Shown: in pieces, positions 1 through 5,549 of the stretch
How positions within the stretch are numbered: position 1 is the first letter of the stretch
Layout: each line of letters opens with the position of its first letter
Assembly (NCBI GenBank): GCA_026987055.1
Contig: JALSNL010000456.1
Location: forward strand, 1 to 6,022
From: Melioribacteraceae bacterium
GTDB lineage: Bacteria > Bacteroidota > Ignavibacteria > Ignavibacteriales > Melioribacteraceae
DNA length: 6,022 nt
Direction: 5' to 3'
Made by a program: the position numbers and the translations under genes
Notes under the pieces: generated by a model
Told to the model about the DNA's origin: nothing
What the model saw: the letters and a program-made list of their open reading frames with translations, nothing else
The model's database searches: none

Positions 1-699
1 AAAGATGTTTCAAGAAAAGATTATGAAACGGAAAGAGATGATTTTAACGATAAAGAAAATCTTGACGAGATAAACATAGCTGCAAATATAGGCGGAAAAA
101 TAATTCATTCGGTTATGGAAAAAAACGTTTCCTACAAAAATTTGGAAACGGAAGTTAGCAGATTAATCGAACATGAAAACGAATTACAAAATAGGGCGAA
201 AGCAGATAAAGAAAATATTAAAAATGAAATTGTAAAGTTGTTAAATCATTTTTATTCTACAAAAGTTTATGCGGAATTGCAAAATTATACAAATTATTAT
301 AATGAACTTGAAATTTATATTAGTAAAAACGATTATTTCCTTTATGGAATAATTGACAAGTTAATAATAGAAAAGAATAAATTAATAATTGTTGATTATA
401 AAACCGATAAATTGGATTCAACTAATTTTGAAATCAAAAAAGAATCTTATTTTAATCAACTTATGTTTTATGCATATTTGCTTAAAGAGCAATATCCTAA
501 AGTTGAAAATTTTGAACTTTGGCTGGTTTTTGTAAGAGGCAATGAAAATAAAAATGTTAAAAAAATTACAAGAAAAGATATAGAAAATTTCGGAGAAACA
601 ATAAACAGTTGTGTACAAGATATAAGAGCTAAAAAATTTGATAAAAAAACAAAAGGCTGCGAACATTGCCAATACTTGCTGTTAGATGAATGTAATTGA
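1..699 (+). CDS. C-terminal end of an AddA/RecB-like nuclease (PD-(D/E)XK domain), 5' truncated by window
   Basis: The last 232 residues and stop (TGA) of a protein whose frame is open back to base 1. The Met at 115 is internal, because the family's GxxxH motif (GGKIIH, His36) lies upstream of it. The motifs follow RecB-family nuclease order: His36; an acidic strand residue near Glu103 (NELEIYI); GIID with Asp119; VDYKTD with Asp132 and Lys134; and the QLxxY-type helix with Gln153 and Tyr157. These correspond to the metal-binding and catalytic residues of RecB/AddA nucleases, which process double-strand DNA ends for recombination. The DYKTD form is most like AddA, so a UvrD-type helicase probably lies upstream; this is inference because no helicase motif is visible. 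The tail carries CxxC and a later Cys (residues 220, 223, 231), reminiscent of the iron-sulphur cysteines of AddB/Cas4-type nucleases. No other Cys precedes the nuclease core within the window, so a cluster cannot be confirmed. A standalone RecB-like nuclease is the main alternative. Confidence 0.85.
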   Translation, partial: KDVSRKDYETERDDFNDKENLDEINIAANIGGKIIHSVMEKNVSYKNLETEVSRLIEHENELQNRAKADKENIKNEIVKLLNHFYSTKVYAELQNYTNYYNELEIYISKNDYFLYGIIDKLIIEKNKLIIVDYKTDKLDSTNFEIKKESYFNQLMFYAYLLKEQYPKVENFELWLVFVRGNENKNVKKITRKDIENFGETINSCVQDIRAKKFDKKTKGCEHCQYLLLDECN

Positions 700-895
700 A
701 AACTTCAAAGTATAAATTATAAACAAAAGTAAACAAACAGTTTCTTCATCTCTAAACCTTTGTTAATTTTTTACTATCCTTTTCACTTTTTAACTTTCCA
801 ATGCTTTTAATTCAAAATACCAAATTCAAATGTATTTTATTATCTTACAAGTATTAAAAAACAAACTTGAAATTCTTTCCACATAAGGAGGGGAA
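700..895. other. Intergenic gap between nuclease gene and pepF
   Basis: This 196-bp AT-rich spacer holds no ORF worth calling. It is pyrimidine-rich on the + strand, with no G from 763 to 802. I see no GC-containing hairpin followed by a T run, so termination of the upstream gene is unexplained. No promoter with acceptable spacing stands out. A TATCTTAC box at 841-848 partly matches the Bacteroidota -7 element but has no TTTG at the right distance upstream. Confidence 0.5.
885..893 (+). promoter_or_regulatory. Strong Shine-Dalgarno for pepF
   Basis: The sequence AAGGAGGGG sits directly before the ATG at 896, leaving only 4 nt between the GGAGG core (887-891) and the start codon, a little tighter than usual. 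An in-frame TAA at 884-886 overlaps it, so no earlier start is possible and the ATG at 896 is the first start available. It is the strongest ribosome binding site in the window. Confidence 0.8.
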
Positions 896-2797
896 ATGAA
901 AAAAATTAAAAACAAACACATAAGAAGGAGATTACTAATTTTGGCTACATTATTTAGTTTACTAAGTTTTGCTTCTCCTGCAGAAGCACAAACAAGCGGA
1001 GAATTACCAACAAGAGCAGACGTACCGGAAAACTTGACTTGGAATTTAACTGATATTTATAAAACACCGCAACAATGGGAAGAAGACTTTAAATGGGTTG
1101 AAAATTCCATATCAAAATTTAAAGAGTTTGAAGGAAAACTTGGCAATTCCGCTAAAGAGCTTTTGACTTGCTTAAAATTTGATGATGAAGTAGGTATAAA
1201 AATCAGCAGATTATTTTTGTATGCTTCACTTTCTAAAGATTTGGATTTGGGCAATGCCGAAAATCAAGGAAGATACGAAAGAATATCGGCGCTTGGAGCA
1301 AAACTTTCTGCTGCTTCTTCGTTTATTCGTCCCGAAATATTAAAAATACCGGAAGAAAAACTTTGGCAATTTGTTGAAAGTGAAGAGGGACTAAAAGTTT
1401 ACAAACATCAATTTGATGATTTATTAAGAACTAAAGCACATACATTAACGCCGCGCGAAGAAGAAATTATGGCGTTGGCTTCTCCGGTTACAAATGTTCC
1501 ATATACGGCTTTCGGTATGTTTAGTAATGCGGATATTCAATTCCCAACTGTTAAAGATGAAAAGGGAAATGATATAAAAATATCTCACGGACGTTACGGT
1601 GCCGCAATGTATTCTACCAATAGAGAATATAGAAAAAGAGTTTATAAAGGAATGTATAAACCTTTTAAGGATTATAAAAATACACTAAGTGCATTATTCA
1701 ACGGAAATATAAAAGGACTTATTTTTAATGCTAAGGCAAGAAATTACAAATCAACAAGAGAAGCTGCTCTTACGCCTAATAATGTTCCGTTAACCGTTTA
1801 TGATAATTTGGTTAATACGGTAAATAAAAATCTTGCGCCGCTACAACGCTGGGGAAAACTTAAAAAGAAAATATTAAAGTTAAAAGAGTTACATCCTTAC
1901 GATGCTTACGTTACTTTGTTCCCTTCGGTTAAAAAAGAATATACTTACGAAGAATCTATTGATATACTTATGAAAGCACTAAAACCGCTTGGCGAAGATT
2001 ATTTGAAAAATCTTAAACATGCAATAGATAACAGATGGATAGATGTAGTTGAAACCAAAGGGAAACGCAGCGGAGCTTATTCTTCGGGCGTTTCTTACGG
2101 AACTCATCCTTATGTTTTACTTAATTGGTCAAACCAGTTAAATGATGTGTTTACTTTTGCACACGAAATGGGACACAATATGCATTCTTTCTATACGGAA
2201 AAATCGCAGCCTTATCCTTATGCAAATTATTCTATATTTGTAGCCGAAGTTGCTTCCACAGCTAACGAAGCTTTGCTTTTGGATTATTTAATTGAGCATG
2301 CCGAAACCAAGGATGAAAAACTTGCATTAATTGAAAAGCAGCTGAATAACATTACTACAACATTTTACCGTCAAACAAGATTTGCGGAATTTGAACAATT
2401 AGTAAATGAAAAAACCGAAAGCGGTGAAGCTTTAACTCCGGATTTACTTAATAAATATTTCGGAGATATGTATCAAAAATATTGGGGACCTGAAATGGTA
2501 ACCGATGAAGAAGAATCATATTCATGGGCACGTATTCCGCATTTTTACTATAATTTTTATGTGTATCAATATGCAACCAGTTATGCTGCATCACAAGAAT
2601 TAGTTGCACAAATTAAAAAAGAAGGTCAACCTGCAATTGATAGATTTTTATCATTTCTAAAAGCCGGAAGTTCGATGTATCCGATAGATGTTTTGAAAAC
2701 CGCCGGTGTAGATATGACTTCACCAAAACCTATTTTGGCAGTAGTAAATAAAATGAATGAGCTATTAGATAAGATGGAAGAATTACTGAAAAAATAA
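896..2797 (+). CDS. pepF: Exported M3-family oligoendopeptidase F
   Basis: A 633-residue zinc metallopeptidase of the thimet-oligopeptidase clan (M3B, PepF type) that cleaves short peptides rather than folded proteins. The zinc motif HEMGH lies at residues 423-427 (His423, catalytic Glu424, His427). The third ligand is most likely Glu451 in the FVAEVAST stretch, followed by NEALL. The conserved region before the motif (SGAYS near 392, then HPYVLLNW) and the PHFYYNFYVYQYAT segment near 548-561, which lines the substrate site, are intact. The N-terminal Peptidase_M3_N-like helical region covers about residues 80-200. The length fits the family (about 600) plus an N-terminal extension that is a clear Sec signal peptide: Lys/Arg-rich start, hydrophobic LLILATLFSLLSFA, and a probable cleavage after AEA (residue 31). 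The mature enzyme should therefore act in the periplasm or outside, whereas classical PepF is cytosolic. The C-terminus has Lys/Leu/Glu-rich helices. It appears monocistronic, with its own terminator. The function call is secure; its true substrates are unknown. Confidence 0.96.
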   Translation: MKKIKNKHIRRRLLILATLFSLLSFASPAEAQTSGELPTRADVPENLTWNLTDIYKTPQQWEEDFKWVENSISKFKEFEGKLGNSAKELLTCLKFDDEVGIKISRLFLYASLSKDLDLGNAENQGRYERISALGAKLSAASSFIRPEILKIPEEKLWQFVESEEGLKVYKHQFDDLLRTKAHTLTPREEEIMALASPVTNVPYTAFGMFSNADIQFPTVKDEKGNDIKISHGRYGAAMYSTNREYRKRVYKGMYKPFKDYKNTLSALFNGNIKGLIFNAKARNYKSTREAALTPNNVPLTVYDNLVNTVNKNLAPLQRWGKLKKKILKLKELHPYDAYVTLFPSVKKEYTYEESIDILMKALKPLGEDYLKNLKHAIDNRWIDVVETKGKRSGAYSSGVSYGTHPYVLLNWSNQLNDVFTFAHEMGHNMHSFYTEKSQPYPYANYSIFVAEVASTANEALLLDYLIEHAETKDEKLALIEKQLNNITTTFYRQTRFAEFEQLVNEKTESGEALTPDLLNKYFGDMYQKYWGPEMVTDEEESYSWARIPHFYYNFYVYQYATSYAASQELVAQIKKEGQPAIDRFLSFLKAGSSMYPIDVLKTAGVDMTSPKPILAVVNKMNELLDKMEELLKK

Positions 2798-2803
2798 TTT
2801 ATA

Positions 2804-2882
2804 CTCTCTTTAAATTCCTTCCCTTTGTACCTATCCGCCGGAAAGGGAAAGGGAAGGCAAGAGAGAAGTTTGTTTTATTTTT
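2804..2882 (+). terminator. Two-part hairpin terminator of pepF
   Basis: Seven nt after the stop codon, CTCTCTT (2804-2810) pairs with AAGAGAG (2859-2865), and within it CCTTCCCTTT (2817-2826) pairs perfectly with AAAGGGAAGG (2848-2857). The 21-nt loop contains a second AAAGGG that can compete for the same left arm. A T-rich run (2869-2882) follows. This is the clearest intrinsic terminator in the window. Confidence 0.85.
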
Positions 2883-2961
2883 GATTTGTGATTATTCCCG
2901 TTGCAAAAAATACCGGACAACCAGAAAATTTGTTACTATATTGAGAGATTGAAATTGTTAA

Positions 2962-2994
2962 AAAGTTCATATCTCTTTAAGAGATAGGAACTTT
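2962..2994. repeat. Hairpin A: near-perfect inverted repeat
   Basis: AAAGTTC (2962-2968) pairs with GAACTTT (2988-2994). After one A/G mismatch, TATCTC (2970-2975) pairs with GAGATA (2981-2986) around a TTTAA loop. No T run follows, so it does not look like a terminator. Its last four bases (CTTT, 2991-2994) also belong to the left arm of the next hairpin, so the two cannot both form fully. Confidence 0.6.
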
Positions 2995-3059
2995 GGAAAA
3001 CACTTGGCACGAAAAATAATTTAGCACGAAAATAAAGTGTTGAAAAATATTTTCCAAAG
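2991..3059. repeat. Hairpin B: interrupted inverted repeat with internal direct repeat
   Basis: CTTTGGAAAA (2991-3000) pairs with TTTTCCAAAG (3050-3059). It is continued inside by CACTT (3001-3005) with AAGTG (3035-3039), leaving about 10 unpaired bases on the right side. The loop carries a direct repeat, GCACGAAAAATAA (3007-3019) and GCACGAAAATAA (3024-3035). The arms are long enough to be unlikely as simple AT noise, but the function is unknown. Confidence 0.5.
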
Positions 3060-3066
3060 GTATAAA

Positions 3067-3118
3067 AGTTAAAAATATAGACAACACCTTGCACTATAAA
3101 AAGTTTTTATATTTAACT
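3067..3118. repeat. Hairpin C: nested AT-rich inverted repeats
   Basis: An outer pair, AGTTAAA (3067-3073) with TTTAACT (3112-3118), encloses a perfect inner palindrome, TATAAAAA / TTTTTATA (3095-3102 and 3104-3111). A degenerate copy of the hairpin B loop sequence (AACACCTTGCAC at 3083-3094, compare AACACTTGGCAC at 2999-3010) lies inside. It is mostly A and T, so chance is a serious alternative. Confidence 0.35.
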
Positions 3119-3127
3119 CCCAACCAC

Positions 3128-3172
3128 CAATCATTCCATTCAATCAATCATTCAATCCATTCATTCATTCAA
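3128..3172. repeat. Imperfect CATT/ATTC simple-sequence tract
   Basis: Variations on CATTCAAT run through this stretch, ending in three and a half perfect CATT units (3158-3171). It sits inside an 87-nt stretch with no G on the + strand (3104-3190). Such short tandem units can change length by slippage. The tract lies about 60 bp upstream of the TPR gene's promoter candidate. Confidence 0.6.
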
Positions 3173-3229
3173 ACTCTTTTAATATTCTCCGGTTAAGAAA
3201 TTTTACTTAAGAATTGTTTAACTTATTAA

Positions 3230-3258
3230 TTGACAATATCTAATAATAAACATAAATT
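3230..3258 (+). promoter_or_regulatory. Sigma-70-type promoter candidate for the TPR gene
   Basis: A perfect -35 hexamer TTGACA (3230-3235) is followed at exactly 17 nt by TAAATT (3253-3258), a 4-of-6 match to the -10 consensus. Transcription would start near 3265, giving a leader of about 50 nt. In such AT-rich DNA a -10 match is cheap, but the exact -35 box and ideal spacing support it. It does not match the Bacteroidota -33/-7 pattern. Confidence 0.4.
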
Positions 3259-3312
3259 AAAAATTAAAATTTTGTGTTTTAACCGGTCATCAAAGTAAAA
3301 GGTAATTTTTAG

Positions 3313-4926
3313 ATGAATTTTGTTAAAAATGTTTTTTATGGAAAAAAAATTAATGAATTACTTTCATCAGCAAATAAAAATCTAGAAGATAAAAATTATA
3401 ATTCCACAATTGAAGAATTTTCAAAAGTACTTTCTATTGATAAAAAAAATCCCGCTGCACTTTTTGGTAGAGGTGTTGCTTACTTTGAAACGGAAAAGTT
3501 TGAACAATCCCAAAATGATTTTTTAATTCTGGAAAAATTAGCACCTAATTTTAATATTTTAGTTGATAATTATCTTGCTAAAATATATCTAAACCTTAAC
3601 GAAACCTACATTGCTGCCCGGTATGCCGAAAAATATTACAGTAACAATTTAGATAACAGTGAAGCACAATATTTTCTTGCCAGAGTAAAATATTTTAATG
3701 AAGAATATGATTATGCTTTGGAGCTTACCAATGGATTGTGCAGTAAATTTCCGGAAGATTTTAATGTTAGATATTTTAGAAGTTTAATTTCCTACGCAAA
3801 TAGAAATTATATTGAAGCATTAGTTGATATTGACAAGGCAATAGAAATTACTCCTATAAATTGTTTTGCTTTTAACCTGAGAGGTTTAATTAATGTCGGT
3901 TTACGTAATTACAAAGAAGCATTGGAAGATTTTGATTATGCTATAAGATTAAATCCCGATAAAGCAATTTACTATTTCAACAAAGCAAAAATTGAATATA
4001 AAATCGGTGATTTATTAGAAGCACAACGCAGTCTTGATAAATCAATTGATTTGGATATAAATAACGAAGCAGCCTATATACTTAAAGCTGAGATAAATGT
4101 TTTAAATGAAAACTATATTGATGCTCTGGAAGATTATCAAAGAGTATTGTTGCTGGACCCTGACAATTTAAAATTACTGGAAAGGGCTGCCGAACTTAAA
4201 ACATATCTTTTTGATTACGAAGGAGCAAAAAAAGATTTAACACGTGCATTACTTCTTGATGAAACGAAACCAAGTTTACACTTTAAATTAGCTCATTTAT
4301 ACACAAAGCTGGGAAATTATAAAACTGCTAAAGAAGAATTGGATAAAGTTTTGGAATTAAATCCGAAGCATAAAGAAGCACTAATTCATAAAGGAATTTT
4401 GGAGTATTATAATAAAGATTATCAAACTTCCATTAAAACTTTTGATGCCTTATTGGAACTTGATCCAAATTTGGAAAAAGTTATAATGTATAGAGCCAAA
4501 TCCAAAATAAAATTGGGTGATTATACAAATGCAAAAGAAGATCTTACCAAAATAACCAAGCAAAACATGGATGTTGAATATTATGTAATTAGGTCTAAAG
4601 CGGAATATAAACTTGGCGAAGTTAAAGAAGCCGTAGAAAATATTTCTCACGCTATTGAAATGGGCGAAGTAGATAAAAGTGCGGAATTACTGAAAAATAC
4701 AATAAAATTTGAAGCCGGTTTGTTGCATGAAATGAATCAAGTAGATGAATCTTATATTGAAAATTCCAGAAATATAGATGCAATTATTTTAAAAGGCTTG
4801 TTTAATTTCGAAAAAGAACACTACGAAGAAGCTCAAAAAGATTTTGAAAAAATTATCAATCTTGATAGTTCAAAAGAAGAAGCACTTAAACCATTCATGG
4901 ATTATGTAATCAGAGTATTGAATTAA
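3313..4926 (+). CDS. Tetratricopeptide-repeat protein, about 15 TPR units
   Basis: A 537-residue protein built almost entirely from consecutive 34-residue TPR units, running from about residue 16 to residue 530. Typical units end in LNP, LDP or similar, with the usual small and aromatic positions, for example the units containing NYKEALEDFDYAIRLNPDK and NYKTAKEELDKVLELNPKH. The unit near residues 460-495 is the most degenerate. There is no signal peptide, membrane segment or additional catalytic domain, so it should form a cytoplasmic superhelical scaffold for binding other proteins; the partner cannot be read from the sequence. The start is fixed: an in-frame TAG (3310-3312) touches the ATG, and a weak AAAAGG ribosome site lies at 3297-3302. 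It stands alone between long gaps, with no partner gene adjacent. Acidic Glu/Asp and Lys are abundant, as in other such proteins. The domain call is firm; the cellular role is unknown. Confidence 0.93.
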   Translation: MNFVKNVFYGKKINELLSSANKNLEDKNYNSTIEEFSKVLSIDKKNPAALFGRGVAYFETEKFEQSQNDFLILEKLAPNFNILVDNYLAKIYLNLNETYIAARYAEKYYSNNLDNSEAQYFLARVKYFNEEYDYALELTNGLCSKFPEDFNVRYFRSLISYANRNYIEALVDIDKAIEITPINCFAFNLRGLINVGLRNYKEALEDFDYAIRLNPDKAIYYFNKAKIEYKIGDLLEAQRSLDKSIDLDINNEAAYILKAEINVLNENYIDALEDYQRVLLLDPDNLKLLERAAELKTYLFDYEGAKKDLTRALLLDETKPSLHFKLAHLYTKLGNYKTAKEELDKVLELNPKHKEALIHKGILEYYNKDYQTSIKTFDALLELDPNLEKVIMYRAKSKIKLGDYTNAKEDLTKITKQNMDVEYYVIRSKAEYKLGEVKEAVENISHAIEMGEVDKSAELLKNTIKFEAGLLHEMNQVDESYIENSRNIDAIILKGLFNFEKEHYEEAQKDFEKIINLDSSKEEALKPFMDYVIRVLN

Positions 4927-5087
4927 TTATCTATAAAACACATACTTTTAACCGGAATCATTAAAAATACTTACGGACAAATACTATAACTGTATGTATT
5001 ACCATATTTTATAAAGTTTTTCAATTTGATTAAATCGTAAATCTTTCCTATCTTTCAAGGCTTATTAAAAATAAATATAGGTATGTT
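4927..5087. other. Gap between TPR gene and HU gene
   Basis: This 161-bp AT-rich spacer has a copy of the TTAACCGG motif (4948-4955) just after the TPR stop. It also has a weak inverted repeat, ACATAC (4940-4945) with GTATGT (4992-4997), and the HU promoter (5025-5056). No convincing terminator for the TPR gene is visible. Confidence 0.5.
5025..5056 (+). promoter_or_regulatory. Bacteroidota-type promoter candidate for the HU gene
   Basis: TTTG (5025-5028) is followed after 20 nt by TATCTTTC (5049-5056). This matches the Bacteroidota -33/-7 arrangement (TTTG, about 19-21 nt, TAnnTTTG) at every fixed position except the last base. Transcription would start roughly 25 nt before the HU start codon, leaving a short leader. 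It is the best match to this promoter class that I found in the window. Confidence 0.5.
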
Positions 5088-5396
5088 ATGACCAAAGCTG
5101 ATATAGTGGAAAAAGTAGCTTTTGGAACCGGATTAACAAAATTAGAAACTGAAGCGATAATTGAAGGATTCTTAAATACTGTTATTCTTTCGTTAAGAGA
5201 TGGAAATGGTATTGAAATAAGGGGCTTTGGTAGTTATAAAGTTAAAAAGAAAAACGCTCGATATGCTAGAAATCCTAGAACCGGGGAAAAAGTTTTTATA
5301 CCTGAACATTATGTTCCGGTATTTAAATTTTCTAAGGATTTTAAATCGGCTGTTGATAGGGGAATGAAAGCTAAAGAAGAAAACCAAAATAATTAA
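5088..5396 (+). CDS. HU/IHF-family DNA-binding protein
   Basis: A 102-residue histone-like protein that dimerises, bends DNA and helps compact the nucleoid. Residues 1-45 form the helical dimer base (MTKADIVEKVAFGTGLTKLE, then IIEGFLNTV). GFGS at 46-49 is the family's turn. The basic beta arm carries ARNPRTGE (residues 60-67), with the DNA-intercalating proline at Pro63. The body resumes with VPVFKFSKDFKSAV. The length exceeds the usual 90-99 by a short polar tail (KAKEENQNN). The RNPRTGE arm and IEIRGFGS core look slightly more IHF-like than HU-like, but a single gene cannot tell which. Upstream there is a Bacteroidota-type promoter and no clear Shine-Dalgarno beyond ATAGGT. A two-codon frame ATG-TTA-TGA (5083-5091) overlaps its start. 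The next gene, a small ribosomal protein, begins 57 nt later on the same strand with no terminator or promoter between, suggesting cotranscription. Confidence 0.95.
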   Translation: MTKADIVEKVAFGTGLTKLETEAIIEGFLNTVILSLRDGNGIEIRGFGSYKVKKKNARYARNPRTGEKVFIPEHYVPVFKFSKDFKSAVDRGMKAKEENQNN

Positions 5397-5440
5397 ACTA
5401 ATATTGCAATTAGAAAACAAAAATTATTTGATACACAAAT

Positions 5441-5446
5441 TAGGAG
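5441..5446 (+). promoter_or_regulatory. Shine-Dalgarno of the 31-residue ribosomal protein gene
   Basis: TAGGAG lies 7 nt before the ATG at 5454, an ideal distance. An in-frame TAA (5451-5453) abuts the ATG, which fixes the start and supports this very short frame being translated. Confidence 0.7.
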
Positions 5447-5453
5447 CAATTAA

Positions 5454-5549
5454 ATGCCTTGCGGAAAGAAAAGAAAACGTCATAAAATGGCAACTCACAA
5501 AAGAAAAAAACGTTTAAGAAAAAATAGACATAAGAAAAAAGGGAAATAG
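5454..5549 (+). CDS. Small basic ribosomal protein, AURKAIP1/COX24 (bS22/mS38-like) family
   Basis: A 31-residue, extremely basic peptide: MPCGKKRKRHKMATHKRKKR followed by LRKNRHKKKGK. I recognise the pattern MPxGKKRKRHKxxTHKRKKRLRKNRHKKK as the AURKAIP1/COX24-domain protein widespread in Bacteroidota and relatives. Family knowledge: the mitochondrial counterpart mS38 and the mycobacterial bS22 bind the small ribosomal subunit near helix 44 and the decoding centre, so a small-subunit role is likely here. The frame has a good Shine-Dalgarno, an in-frame stop immediately before the ATG, and ends in TAG. It is probably cotranscribed with the HU gene. It is complete at the family's normal length; residue 3 is Cys where I recall Ser as common. 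It is easily missed by gene finders because of its size. Confidence 0.9.
   Translation: MPCGKKRKRHKMATHKRKKRLRKNRHKKKGK

Larger units (their letters stand above)
2798..3312. other. Long non-coding gap with terminator, hairpins, simple repeat and promoter
   Basis: A 515-bp stretch with no ATG on the + strand and only very short open frames on the - strand. In order it contains the pepF terminator (2804-2882), a plain AT-rich stretch (2883-2960), a cluster of inverted repeats (2962-3118), a G-free CATT-rich tract (3104-3190) and a promoter-like pair (3230-3258) before the TPR gene. Individual parts are annotated separately. No gene remnant is recognisable. Confidence 0.7.

Noticed and set aside
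418..672. Reverse-strand open frame inside the nuclease gene
   Set aside because: Low-complexity Phe/Ile/Cys-rich translation typical of the antisense of a Lys/Glu-rich gene; it overlaps a well-supported domain.
115..699. Nuclease gene starting at the ATG at 115
   Set aside because: The same frame is open to base 1 and carries the GGxxxH motif upstream of 115, so this Met is internal and the gene is truncated by the window edge.
2994..3010. Possible sigma-54 promoter (TTTGGAAAACACTTGGCAC)
   Set aside because: GG and GC are 12 nt apart as required, but the rest of both boxes is poor, the bases lie inside hairpin B, the next gene starts 300 bp away, and no sigma-54 activator gene is present.
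3004..3028. TTGGCACG as a -24 box paired with the next GCACG as -12
   Set aside because: The spacing between GG and GC is 18 rather than 12 nt; the two are better explained as a direct repeat.
3007..3035. CRISPR-like direct repeats
   Set aside because: Only two copies of about 12 bp separated by 4 bp; no array, spacers or cas genes.
4450..4650. Reverse-strand open frame inside the TPR gene
   Set aside because: Antisense shadow of TPR repeats with no recognisable motif or ribosome binding site.
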